A stretch of 19,037 bases of DNA from Planctomycetota bacterium (lineage in GTDB: Bacteria > Planctomycetota > Planctomycetia > Gemmatales > Gemmataceae): positions 1 to 19,037 of the forward strand of contig JACQFG010000264.1 of assembly GCA_016200155.1 (NCBI GenBank), in the 5' to 3' direction. The notes beneath the pieces were generated by a model. It was not told where the DNA came from and made no database searches. It was given only the letters and a program-made list of their open reading frames with translations. A program made the position numbers and the translations under genes. Every line of letters starts with the position of its first letter. Position 1 is the stretch's first letter. Shown here piece by piece: positions 1 through 6,627 of the stretch.

Positions 1-56
1 AGCAGGGCAAAGAGCAGGGCCGGGCCAGCGAGGAAAAACAGGCAGCGAGCTTTCAT
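1..56 (-). CDS. N-terminus of a secreted protein (partial)
   Basis: Only the first 18 codons fall in the window. They start at an ATG whose first base is 56 and begin MKARCLFFLAGPALLFAL, a basic residue pair followed by an uninterrupted hydrophobic stretch, which is a typical Sec signal-peptide start. Reading toward the gene, CTGGAGACGCC precedes the ATG and gives a good Shine-Dalgarno at normal spacing. The mature protein lies outside the window, so no function can be given. The gene is transcribed away from the GTPase, 153 bases downstream of that gene's stop. Confidence 0.6.
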   Translation of the reverse strand, partial: MKARCLFFLAGPALLFAL

Positions 57-159
57 GGCGTCTCCAGATGTTGGTGAGCCGGGAGCGTGACCGACCGGAG
101 TGGTACGCTCGACACGGGCGGAACCTAACACGGACAACGTGGTTTGTACCCGCCGGCCA

Positions 160-190
160 AGTATAAGTGAAATACTTTCTGCCGATGCAA
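160..190 (-). promoter_or_regulatory. Weak candidate promoter for the partial secreted gene
   Basis: On the minus strand TATACT (165-160, five of six matches to a sigma-70 -10 box) is preceded 19 bases upstream by TTGCAT (190-185). The spacer is longer than optimal and the leader to the ATG at 56 would be about 100 bases. This is a pattern match only. Confidence 0.2.
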
Positions 191-209
191 ACGATAGGTA
201 ACGCCTATA

Positions 210-1202
210 TCAAATGTGCAGCTCCACCACATCCTTGTCGTGCAGCACATGCTCGCGGCCCACGGCCTGGCCGTCGTGAACGCCGGTGCCCCAGATGCGG
301 GCGGACTTGAGCTTGTCCGCGAAATCGCGATGGACAAGCTCTGCCATTTGAATCACGGTGCTCCCGACCGGGCACGTGAACGGCGACTTCATGTCCGCAG
401 GCTTGCCGGGGTGCTTGGTGTAGACGCGGATCACCTTGAGGAATTCGTAAATCGCGTTGCGCAATTCTTCGAGGCCGGTCCCATGCTCGGCGCTGATGAC
501 GTGGATCGGAAACTTCGGCGCGAACATTTCTTTGACGATGTCCAGGCGATCCTGGGCCCCGTCGAGGTCGATCTTGTTGCACACGAGCAACGTCTTGATG
601 TGCTGGATCGATTGATCCTCGTGAGCGGCCGGCTTTGCGCCGACGAGCATCGTCTTGACATCCGCGAGCCGGGTGATGACGGTCTCCGCGGCGAACGGGC
701 CGTCGTCGTCCCCCAGGTCGAGCATCAGGAGCGCGGCGTCGGCGGCGCGCACCAGGCTCGACACGTAGCTCTCCAGATAGTCCGGCGTGATCGGCGGTGT
801 GTCGATGAGCTGCACGTTGACGTCGTTCCACTCCATCATGCCGACGTGCGGCTCGCGCGTCGTGAAGGGAAACGCCGCCACCTCCGGCGTCGCCCGGGTG
901 AGCCTGGTGAGCAGCCGGCTCTTGCCCGCGTTGGGAGCGCCGAGGATGATGTACTGTCCGGCCCCCTGCTTCGGAAACTTGTAGCTGACGCCGACCTTCT
1001 TGGGATGCTTCTTGTCGTGCTCGATTTCGGTCTTCAGCTCGCTCATCTTCGTCTTGAGATCGGCCTGCAGCTTCTCGCTGGCCTTGTGCTTGGGCACGAG
1101 CTGGTACATCTTCTTCAGACACGCGAGCTTCTCCTCGGCGGTCTGGGCCTTCTTGTATTCTTCCTCGGCCTCGTGATATTGCGGCGTGAGATTGGTTGCC
1201 AT
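210..1202 (-). CDS. TGS-domain GTPase of the Obg/DRG type
   Basis: A 330-residue GTP-binding protein. Residues 1-65 are highly charged and probably coiled-coil. The G domain follows: P-loop GAPNAGKS at about 88-95, a G2 region FPFTTREP, G3 written DTPP, G4 NKID and a G5-like SAE. The last ~70 residues (IRVYTKHPGKP to VVELHI) have the shape of a TGS domain, which in this family contacts RNA or ribosomes. The order (N-terminal helical part, G domain, TGS) is that of DRG/Obg-like GTPases, so a ribosome-associated role is likely but inferred. ATG at 1202 is chosen because GAGGA lies nine bases upstream; a TTG at 1208 would leave too little room. The G3 motif has Pro where DTPG is usual. Confidence 0.85.
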   Translation of the reverse strand: MATNLTPQYHEAEEEYKKAQTAEEKLACLKKMYQLVPKHKASEKLQADLKTKMSELKTEIEHDKKHPKKVGVSYKFPKQGAGQYIILGAPNAGKSRLLTRLTRATPEVAAFPFTTREPHVGMMEWNDVNVQLIDTPPITPDYLESYVSSLVRAADAALLMLDLGDDDGPFAAETVITRLADVKTMLVGAKPAAHEDQSIQHIKTLLVCNKIDLDGAQDRLDIVKEMFAPKFPIHVISAEHGTGLEELRNAIYEFLKVIRVYTKHPGKPADMKSPFTCPVGSTVIQMAELVHRDFADKLKSARIWGTGVHDGQAVGREHVLHDKDVVELHI

Positions 1203-1257
1203 GGTCAAACGTCCTCAATCCCTACCGATCGCAGTGATTGATGAGGGTACGAGCGCG

Positions 1258-1497
1258 TTATTGCTCATACCTTCGGGTCAGGATCTCCCCCGTTTGGGGA
1301 TCGATCACGTAGTGCGGGCCGCCGCCGGCCGACAGAGGGTCTGTCAAATCATAATCGACGTGCCAGCCGTCCGGACAAGGGGTCAATGTGATCTTGAGTT
1401 CCGACAAATCGCGGTAAACGGCGCGCGCGTCCTGATCTGCAATGCGCAGAACTTCGGCAACGGTCAAGGCTGTGCCCGATGCGCTCACGGTTGCCAT
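1258..1497 (-). CDS. Small protein paired with the JAMM-like gene
   Basis: A 79-residue soluble protein with no signal peptide or membrane segment. It begins 24 bases after the stop of the JAMM-like gene, with GAGGAG seven bases before its ATG, so the two are almost certainly co-transcribed. The N-terminal half looks helical (EVLRIADQDARAVYRDL). The C-terminal half contains GWHVDYDL and GGGPHYVIDPQTGEILTRRYE, a beta-rich segment. The GGGPHxVID...TGEI pattern resembles small NTF2-fold immunity or PepSY-like proteins; that resemblance is from memory and not proven. It could be a binding partner, inhibitor or immunity factor for the upstream protein. The GTPase gene starts 55 bases further on. 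Confidence 0.65.
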   Translation of the reverse strand: MATVSASGTALTVAEVLRIADQDARAVYRDLSELKITLTPCPDGWHVDYDLTDPLSAGGGPHYVIDPQTGEILTRRYEQ

Positions 1498-1521
1498 GTC
1501 TTGTCTCCTCGGTCCGATTGA

Positions 1522-1947
1522 TCAAGGCGGATAGCCCGGACTGCCGGCAAGACCTCCTCGTCGGCTATCGGGACCCGTGCTGTAATCGCTGTCTTCCGCC
1601 CGAATCAACCACGGCACGCCGGTGTAGTCTGCCGCCTTCTCGTCCTGCGAACTCGGGCCGGTTTCCCATCCATCTGCCGCTGGATTTGGATGCGTGTGGA
1701 ATGTTCCCACAACCACATGATCCGGCAACCATGGGGGATGGCCCAGCGACAGGCGACTTCGGGTTCCGGCTTGGGCCCGGCGTGTCACGATGGCCCCTGT
1801 CAACAAGCCGATGTAGATCCAGCCGCCCTCCTCATGCCGATTGTTCGCGTCGCTGACAGCAGAGTCCTTCCAGGCATCCGCGAGCGCTTGGAGCACGCCC
1901 GGATCGGCAAGCATCTCCGAAGCTGTGGGAGGTCGCGTCGGCGCCAC
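1522..1947 (-). CDS. JAMM/JAB-like putative metallopeptidase
   Basis: A 141-residue cytosolic-looking protein. The visible signature is HEEGGWIY at 38-45, then VVVGTFHTHP with H84 and H86, then PSSQDE with S99 and D102. An upstream Glu, HxHP and SxxD in this order are the zinc-binding and catalytic elements of JAMM/Mov34 isopeptidases. The gap from the second His to the Asp is 15 residues, five longer than the HxHx10D canon. The C-terminus (STGPDSRRGGLAGSPGYPP) is Gly/Pro rich. In this fold the substrate is usually an isopeptide or peptide bond, but none can be named here. The start is GTG at 1947, supported by GGAGG nine bases upstream. The 79-residue gene follows directly. I recall related HEEGGWIY...FHTHPNP proteins in other bacteria, but cannot name a characterised member. 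Confidence 0.65.
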   Translation of the reverse strand: MAPTRPPTASEMLADPGVLQALADAWKDSAVSDANNRHEEGGWIYIGLLTGAIVTRRAQAGTRSRLSLGHPPWLPDHVVVGTFHTHPNPAADGWETGPSSQDEKAADYTGVPWLIRAEDSDYSTGPDSRRGGLAGSPGYPP

Positions 1948-2018
1948 GGTGGATATCCTCCGTACATTCTAATCATCACCGCGGCGCCTTGCAATTCAGT
2001 CTCGGTTGGCGTTGTGCC

Positions 2019-2930
2019 TTACGGGACTCGGCTCGCCGCGTAATCGAGCGTGTTCCGGCCGCTGCCGAGCTTCATGGTGATGCCCTTTTCGCCGAGAAGC
2101 CAGCCGGCCGTCTCGTGCCAGGCGATCACTTGCACTTCCATGCCGGCCGGCACGCGTGGAATCTTGAAGGCGCCGTCGGTGTCCGTGATCGCGAAATAGG
2201 GATGATCGAAGACGAATGCGAAGCCGCGCTTCCAGTGGTTGATGCTATCCACCAGTTCGATCCGAACCGGCTGCGGTTGCAACGTGACCTCGGAATCTGC
2301 GTTCGTCGGCAGCGTGACGTTGAAGCCGTTGGTCGTCGGCTGGGCGTTGGTGCGAAAGTTCTGCGTGACGGGGCCGGAGTTCTTGACGAACAGTTTCTGC
2401 CCGGTCTTGCCGCGATCCTTGCCGTCGAACCATTCCGGATAGAAAGCGACGACGCGCGGCTCGAAGACGGCGAGCGGCGCGTCGATGACCACGGCGTCCT
2501 TCCGGACCTTGTCGGTGTCCTCGAACGGCCATTGACCGTCCTTGGGCCGTTTGAGAAAAACGACGACGTTGGCCAGGCCGTCATTGTCGGGATTCACCAT
2601 GGGGCCGTCGATGAGCATGCCTCGCTCCAGCGCTTGAATCAGTACGTCGCCCAGTTTCGCGTTTTTCCCCGCAAGCTGCAGCGGCGAGAAGTAGCGCGGC
2701 AGCGGCGGGTTTTCCCACGTGACTCGGCCTTCCAGCGTGCTCTCGGCTTTCGGCGCCGGCTTGGGCGCCGGGATCACTTCAGGAGCAACCGGCAGCGCCT
2801 GAGCCGGCGTGCACACGACGCGCGGCGGCCCGAACAGCCGACGCAGCAACCCGTGGCACGCATCCGCCGATGACGCGACCACCGCCAGCAGCAACACGAT
2901 CGGCAGCAAGAACCGCATGAGCTTCGGCAT
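2019..2930 (-). CDS. Secreted protein, carboxypeptidase-regulatory/cupredoxin-like
   Basis: A 303-residue exported protein. The signal peptide is clear: MPKLMRFLLPIVLLLAVVASSADA. A Pro/Ala-rich linker (about 45-65) follows, then a beta-rich body starting LEGRVTWENPP and containing ANVVVFLKRP, DAPLAVFEPRVVAFYP and VKNSGPVTQNFR. Near the end, HPYFAITDTDGAFKIPRVPAGMEV is the usual ending of a carboxypeptidase-regulatory-like or plastocyanin-fold sandwich, as seen in planctomycete 'methylamine utilisation'-style secreted proteins. No complete type-1 copper ligand set is obvious, so copper binding is not claimed. ATG 2930 is preceded by GAGGAG at five bases. The reading frame stays open upstream to 3224, but that part overlaps the neighbouring gene and has low-quality composition. 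Confidence 0.75.
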   Translation of the reverse strand: MPKLMRFLLPIVLLLAVVASSADACHGLLRRLFGPPRVVCTPAQALPVAPEVIPAPKPAPKAESTLEGRVTWENPPLPRYFSPLQLAGKNAKLGDVLIQALERGMLIDGPMVNPDNDGLANVVVFLKRPKDGQWPFEDTDKVRKDAVVIDAPLAVFEPRVVAFYPEWFDGKDRGKTGQKLFVKNSGPVTQNFRTNAQPTTNGFNVTLPTNADSEVTLQPQPVRIELVDSINHWKRGFAFVFDHPYFAITDTDGAFKIPRVPAGMEVQVIAWHETAGWLLGEKGITMKLGSGRNTLDYAASRVP

Positions 2931-3009
2931 GAGAACTCCTCGAAAGAGTTGCGACTTGATCCGAAGCAAAGACGAACGCGAGCTCGGAACTTGACTATAG
3001 GTCTTGATA

Positions 3010-3426
3010 CTATTCGATCTCGCAAAACACACTGTCCGGATCGCGCGGCACCAGGCGCTCCTTCCGCGAATCGACCAGGAAATCCAGCGTTTCCAGCACG
3101 AGTGCGCCGATGAGCGCCGTTTCGCGCTTGGGTTCGACGACCGCAAGGAAGACGGCGTCGCGGCCCAGGAGATGCACTTCGATCGGGCCCGCCTCGGAGC
3201 GCGTGCCGCGTCGGCCGTCGGCATACTTCACCTTGATCTTGTCTTTCTTGACATGCAATCCAAGTTTCTTCACGACGGCGAGAGGCAGCACCATCATGGC
3301 CGCGCCGGAATCGACGATGCCGGGGATGGTCAAACGCCGCACCTTGGCACGGTCGAGCAATCCTCGTTCCGACATGACAACGTCCGTGTAGTTGACGATT
3401 TCAATGTCGACGTTGAACCGGCTCAT
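3010..3426 (-). CDS. Retropepsin-like aspartic protease family protein
   Basis: About 138 residues. The key feature is PGIVDSGAAMMVLP, a hydrophobic-hydrophobic-D-S-G-A core like the catalytic DTGA of single-domain retroviral-type aspartic proteases. A flap-like strand (KIKVKYADGRRG) and ALIGALVLETLDFLVD complete the half-barrel; ALIGxxxLE is the second conserved patch of this family. The active enzyme would be a homodimer. Substrates are unknown, and some such proteins may be inactive. ATG 3426 (MSRFNVD) is chosen because family members start near this point and GGAG lies five bases upstream. ATG 3465 (MKTHYLE), with AGGAG eight bases upstream, is a real alternative giving 151 residues. It is cytosolic, with no signal peptide. 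Confidence 0.75.
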   Translation of the reverse strand: MSRFNVDIEIVNYTDVVMSERGLLDRAKVRRLTIPGIVDSGAAMMVLPLAVVKKLGLHVKKDKIKVKYADGRRGTRSEAGPIEVHLLGRDAVFLAVVEPKRETALIGALVLETLDFLVDSRKERLVPRDPDSVFCEIE

Positions 3427-3533
3427 TTTTTCTCCGTTATTCGGTTCCAAATAGTGGGTCTTCATGGCTATTGCTCCTGTTTGACCTTGTGCCGTCATTG
3501 TATACTGCCCTCAACTCGATTGCACGCGCTGAT

Positions 3534-3563
3534 CCCAGGGGCTCGGAGTACCTCGCCCCTGGG
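3534..3563. repeat. Perfect 9-bp hairpin before the purine phosphorylase gene
   Basis: CCCAGGGGC (3534-3542) and GCCCCTGGG (3555-3563) are exact reverse complements around a 12-base loop. The structure ends 25 bases before the phosphorylase ATG, in the 123-162 bp divergent gap (depending on which start the minus-strand retropepsin-like gene uses). It may be a leader structure or a dispersed palindrome. No convincing promoter was found in the rest of the gap; TATACT at 3501 lacks a properly spaced -35. Confidence 0.5.
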
Positions 3564-3588
3564 CTCGCAAATTGATGGATCAAACAGC

Positions 3589-4407
3589 ATGGAACTCTAC
3601 GATCAAATCCAGGACGCCACGAAGCTCATCCAGTCGCGCTGGGCCGGGCAGCCGGCGGTGGGCATCATCCTCGGCACCGGGCTCGGCGGACTTGCCGAGG
3701 AGATCACCGACGCCGTCAAGATTCCCTACGGCGATATCCCGCACTTTCCCGTCTCCACCGTCGAATCGCACGCGGGCCGGCTCGTGTGCGGCAAGCTCGG
3801 CGGCAAAAACGTCCTGGCCATGGAGGGACGCTTCCACTTCTACGAGGGCTACTCCCTCAAGCAGATCACCTTTCCCGTCCGCGTCATGAAGGCGCTGGGC
3901 TGCGGCATCCTCGTCGTCTCCAACGCTTGCGGCGGCATGAACCCGCAGTGGGCCAAGGGCGATCTCATGCTGATCGACGACCACATCAACCTGCTCAACG
4001 ACAACCCGCTCATCGGCAAGAACGACGAGAGGCTCGGCCCGCGCTTTCCCGACATGTGCCGGCCTTACGACGCGGAGCTGATCAAGCTGGCCCAGCGGAT
4101 CGCCCTGGAGGAGAAGATCGCTTGCCATAAGGGGGTGTTCGTCGCGGTGCCGGGGCCGAACCTGGAGACGCGGGCGGAGTATCGGTTTCTGCGCGGCATC
4201 GGGGCGGACGTGGTCGGCATGTCGACGGTGCCGGAGGTGATCGTCGGCGTGCATGCGTCGATGCGCGTGCTGGGGCTGTCGGTCATCACGGATCAATGTC
4301 TGCCCGACGCGCTCGAGCCGGCGTCGTTGCCGGAGATCATTGCGGTGGCGAACGCGGCGGAGAAGAAGCTGCGCGTGCTGGTGCGCCGCGTGGTGGCGGA
4401 GGCGTGA
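3589..4407 (+). CDS. punA: Purine nucleoside phosphorylase, trimeric PNP/MTAP family
   Basis: A 272-residue cytosolic enzyme that cleaves purine (deoxy)nucleosides with phosphate to base plus (deoxy)ribose 1-phosphate in purine salvage. Family-2 motifs appear in order: ILGTGLGG (phosphate loop), ESHAGRL, EGRFHFYEGY, SNACGGMN, VAVPGPNLETRAEYR and GADVVGMSTVPEVIVGVHAS. Length matches the ~270-290 norm. The purine-contacting Asn of classic 6-oxopurine PNPs appears to be Asp here (ITDQC, about residue 235), which may broaden or shift base preference; the symbol is therefore assigned by family only. ATG 3589 is the first start giving the full domain, with only a weak GATGGA upstream. The frame is open upstream to 3004 but antisense to the neighbouring gene. 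A 38-bp palindrome follows the stop by nine bases. Confidence 0.93.
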   Translation: MELYDQIQDATKLIQSRWAGQPAVGIILGTGLGGLAEEITDAVKIPYGDIPHFPVSTVESHAGRLVCGKLGGKNVLAMEGRFHFYEGYSLKQITFPVRVMKALGCGILVVSNACGGMNPQWAKGDLMLIDDHINLLNDNPLIGKNDERLGPRFPDMCRPYDAELIKLAQRIALEEKIACHKGVFVAVPGPNLETRAEYRFLRGIGADVVGMSTVPEVIVGVHASMRVLGLSVITDQCLPDALEPASLPEIIAVANAAEKKLRVLVRRVVAEA

Positions 4408-4416
4408 CGCCGCTTG

Positions 4417-4454
4417 CGTTTAGCGCTCGCATGGCGCCATGCGAGCGCTAAACG
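4417..4454. repeat. Perfect 38-bp palindrome, likely terminator
   Basis: The segment equals its own reverse complement: it starts CGTTTAGCGCTCGCATGG and ends with the mirror image, centred on GGCGCC. It lies between the phosphorylase stop and the CPBP gene start. The ends (CGTTTAGCGC...GCGCTAAACG) recur in the larger hairpin at 15974-16046 and on one side of 5218-5263, so it belongs to a dispersed family. No T-run follows. It could stop transcription or protect mRNA 3' ends. Confidence 0.8.
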
Positions 4455-4475
4455 TGAACAGGCTGAGGACCGCGC

Positions 4476-5213
4476 ATGACCGCAACTCCCGCCGACACCC
4501 GAATCCGCGACTGGGCCGCCCTTGCGTTCACGTCGATCTTCCCGCTCTTGATGGCGTACATCTACTTCGTCGTACTGCAGGGAACGAAGGACAAATCCGT
4601 GCTGTTCGCGTTCGGCGTCGGCAAGGTCGTGCAGTTCGCGTTTCCGGTTGTCTACGCATTCTGGTTCGAACGCGAACGACTGCGCTTCGCTCGACCGACC
4701 TGGCGCGGCATACCGATCGCGCTGGCGTTTGCGTTGATGGTCGGCGCCGGCATGTATCCGTTGTATTTCTTCCTCGTGCAGCACATCCCGTCAGTCGCGG
4801 ACGAAACGCCGGCCAAGATCTACAACGTGCTGCAGCAGATGGATCGCGCGACGCCGACAGGCTATCTGCTGATGGCGTTTTTCGTCTGTGTGCCGCACGC
4901 GCTCATGGAGGAATACTACTGGCGCTGGTTCGTCTACGGCACGATGCGGCGTCATGTGCCGATCGCTGCTGCCGTCGTGCTGGCGAGCATCGGCTTCATG
5001 CTGCACCACATCGTCATCCTGGCCGTCTACTTTCCGGGCAACTTCTAGCTCTTGGCGATGCCGCTGTCGGTGTGCGTCGCGATCGGCGGCGGCGTGTGGT
5101 GCGTCATCTATGAGCGCAGCGAATCGCTGTGGGCGCCGTGGCTGAGCCATGCGCTCATCGACGCGGCAATCATGGGCGTGGGCTACTGGATGCTGTGGGA
5201 TAAGCTGACGTGA
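4476..5213 (+). pseudogene. CPBP intramembrane metalloprotease, interrupted by in-frame TAG
   Basis: The intact reading frame would give 245 residues of a multi-span membrane protein of the CPBP/Rce1-type (Abi) family, which cleaves substrates within the membrane using Glu and His residues. Motif 1 is EEYYWR at 145-150. Motif 2 is F174-xxx-H178 in GFMLHH. Motif 3, SHALID with H225 and D229, lies after a TAG at 5046-5048 (codon 191). Without readthrough the product ends ...YFPGNF and lacks motif 3. The frame stays open for 54 more codons to TGA at 5211, all of good membrane-protein quality, so the break is recent, an error, or suppressed. A TGG-to-TAG change is the simplest explanation (inference). 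ATG 4476 has GAGGA six bases upstream. Confidence 0.8.
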
Positions 5214-5217
5214 GTTG

Positions 5218-5263
5218 CCGCTTGCGGCGCAGCACGCGCGCGGCGCCACGCGGGCGCTAAACG
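5218..5263. repeat. Degenerate/chimeric palindromic element
   Basis: Starts CCGCTTGCGGCGCAGCA and ends GGCGCCACGCGGGCGCTAAACG. The left part resembles the palindrome at 6604-6627 (CCGCTTGCTGCGCAGCA). The right part matches one arm of the 4417-4454 family. It follows the TGA of the CPBP gene by four bases and precedes the 3' end of the minus-strand FHA gene, so it sits where a bidirectional terminator would. Confidence 0.5.
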
Positions 5264-5270
5264 AGGAAAA

Positions 5271-5732
5271 TCACTCGGATGGGCTCAACGTTGGATCGTC
5301 GGGGTCTTCGCGCGGTTGCTGACGAGCGTGCTTCGGCGGATGCAGCAGGTTCGCCTTTTCCAGCAACGGCATGCTGAGCGCGGTGGCCATGTCGTCGCCG
5401 GCGTCGTCGAGGTCGCTCGCCCGGCCGGTCTCGTTGTACTGGATGACGAAACTGCGCGTCGCGATGGCGAGGACGTCGCCGTTGTGGACGACGCGTTTAG
5501 CGCCGGTGTCGAGGCGCGCGTCGTTGACGAAGACGCCGTTGGTGCTGTCGAGATCGTGCAGGATCCACAGGCCTTCCTTGAAGATCAGCTCGCAATGCTT
5601 GCCTGAGATGTTGGGGAACTGCAGGGCGATGTCGCAGGTATCGCGTCGGCCGAGGACGAGCGGGGAGCGCGTGAGCGGAATGCTGTCGCCGCCGCCCTGG
5701 GGGACGAGTTCGCCGTTGATGGGATGGTCCAT
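5271..5732 (-). CDS. FHA-domain protein
   Basis: A 153-residue cytosolic protein made of one forkhead-associated domain plus a polar tail. Conserved FHA positions are visible: LVLGRRDTCDI (Gly-Arg), FPNISGKHCELIF (S-x-x-H), and LHDLDSTNGVFVND (the STNG phosphothreonine loop). The domain covers about residues 5-100 and binds phosphothreonine peptides. The tail (about 105-153) is acidic and Pro-rich with no recognised domain. It probably acts as an adaptor in Ser/Thr-kinase signalling, but no kinase or phosphatase lies in this window. ATG 5732 has GGAGG five bases upstream. It is transcribed convergently with the broken CPBP gene and divergently from the oxidoreductase. Confidence 0.9.
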   Translation of the reverse strand: MDHPINGELVPQGGGDSIPLTRSPLVLGRRDTCDIALQFPNISGKHCELIFKEGLWILHDLDSTNGVFVNDARLDTGAKRVVHNGDVLAIATRSFVIQYNETGRASDLDDAGDDMATALSMPLLEKANLLHPPKHARQQPREDPDDPTLSPSE

Positions 5733-5753
5733 GGTAACCTCCCCGTGTATCCA

Positions 5754-5771
5754 CCCGCCATGAATGGCGGG
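5754..5771. repeat. Small hairpin in the FHA/oxidoreductase divergent gap
   Basis: CCCGCCA and TGGCGGG form an exact 7-bp stem around a TGAA loop, followed by CTATAGG. The same ATGGCGG(G)CTATA ending occurs at 12625-12680, suggesting a dispersed element. It lies 43 bases before the oxidoreductase ATG. Confidence 0.45.
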
Positions 5772-5813
5772 CTATAGGATGGGATATTCTACCACGAAAT
5801 CGAGACGGTTGCG

Positions 5814-6602
5814 ATGCCTCGCTTGCTGATGGTCGGCGGCGGTCTGTTCGGCTCCCAGGCGGCGGCCTACGCTCGGCGGCGCGGCATCGAGGCGCTTGTC
5901 TTTGACGCGGGTTTGCCCGGGGCCGCATCGCCCGCAGCGGCGGGACTCTTCAAGGAAGCATGGGCCGGCAAAAAGCTGCGGCATCATTTCGACCGCGCGT
6001 TGCCGATCCTCGATCAACTCTATGGCATCCGTCATGTCGACCTGACGCACGACGACGGCAGCAAGGAGACGTTTCTGTTCGTGCCGCCGACCGCGATCCT
6101 TGAGCCGACGCCGATTCGGCAAACGGTGACGGCCGTGGGCGATGGCTGGCTCGAAGCGGGCGGCGAACGGCACGAAGGCTGGGTGTACATCGCCGCCGGG
6201 ATCTGGTGCGAGACGTTCCACGCCGGCCTTGGCGTCTATGGCAAAGCGGGAGCGGCGTACGTCTTTGCCGGCGAACGCGAAGGCCGCCTTCGTCCGATCA
6301 GCCATGGACGCCAGTCGATCGCCTTCGTGCGCGACGCCGGCATGACGCACATCAGCGACGGCACCGCGGAACGCGTGTATCTTCTCGAACACGATCAGCA
6401 AACGCTCGACCGTGCGGCCTCGCTGGGTCTGACGCAACCGCCGATCCAGCGACTCTGGGGACAGCGACCGTACACGCCCGGCGGCCCTGTGTTTCTCAAG
6501 ATCGGCCAGCGCACCTGGCTCGCGACCGGTGGACGCAAGATGGGAACCATCCTCGGCGCGTCGTTTGCGCAGCTTCTCGTTGACGAGGAACTCCTGCGCT
6601 GA
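5814..6602 (+). CDS. FAD-dependent oxidoreductase, DAO-like
   Basis: 262 residues. The N-terminus LLMVGGGLFGSQAAAYARRRGIEALVFD is a Rossmann beta-alpha-beta with GxGxxG (G8, G10, G13) and an acidic residue ending strand two, i.e. FAD binding. The C-terminus WLATGGRKMGTILGASFAQLLVDE matches the second FAD-contacting stretch at the end of D-amino-acid-oxidase-like proteins. The whole is ~100 residues shorter than typical DAO enzymes, so part of the substrate domain is reduced. The family oxidises C-N bonds of amino acids or amines; the substrate is unknown. There is no signal peptide. ATG 5814 starts the Rossmann fold directly, but the ribosome binding site is weak (GAGACGGTTGCG). A 24-bp palindrome follows the stop. 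Confidence 0.75.
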   Translation: MPRLLMVGGGLFGSQAAAYARRRGIEALVFDAGLPGAASPAAAGLFKEAWAGKKLRHHFDRALPILDQLYGIRHVDLTHDDGSKETFLFVPPTAILEPTPIRQTVTAVGDGWLEAGGERHEGWVYIAAGIWCETFHAGLGVYGKAGAAYVFAGEREGRLRPISHGRQSIAFVRDAGMTHISDGTAERVYLLEHDQQTLDRAASLGLTQPPIQRLWGQRPYTPGGPVFLKIGQRTWLATGGRKMGTILGASFAQLLVDEELLR

Positions 6603-6603
6603 T

Positions 6604-6627
6604 GCCGCTTGCTGCGCAGCAAGCGGC
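6604..6627. terminator. Perfect 24-bp palindrome between convergent genes
   Basis: GCCGCTTGCTGC followed by its exact reverse complement GCAGCAAGCGGC. It overlaps the end of the plus-strand oxidoreductase by nothing and touches the stop of the minus-strand paralogue, so it can serve both directions. No T-run follows; termination is inferred from position and symmetry. The CCGCTTGC start recurs after the stops at 4407 and 5213. Confidence 0.55.

Noticed and set aside
1966..1994. TTGCAA-17-TAGAAT promoter match upstream of the JAMM-like gene
   Set aside because: Transcription from it would begin inside the GGAGG ribosome site, so it is unlikely to be the working promoter.
3004..3588. N-terminal extension of the purine phosphorylase frame
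   Set aside because: It is antisense to the retropepsin-like gene and has no domain; the family starts at the MELYDQIQ methionine.
5046..5048. Pyrrolysine or programmed recoding at the TAG
   Set aside because: No downstream recoding structure or pyrrolysine machinery is visible; a mutation or base-call error is simpler.
5494..5504. CGTTTAGCGCC inside the FHA gene, resembling the palindrome tips
   Set aside because: It encodes ordinary residues (GAKRV) in a conserved frame and has no mirrored partner nearby; taken as chance.
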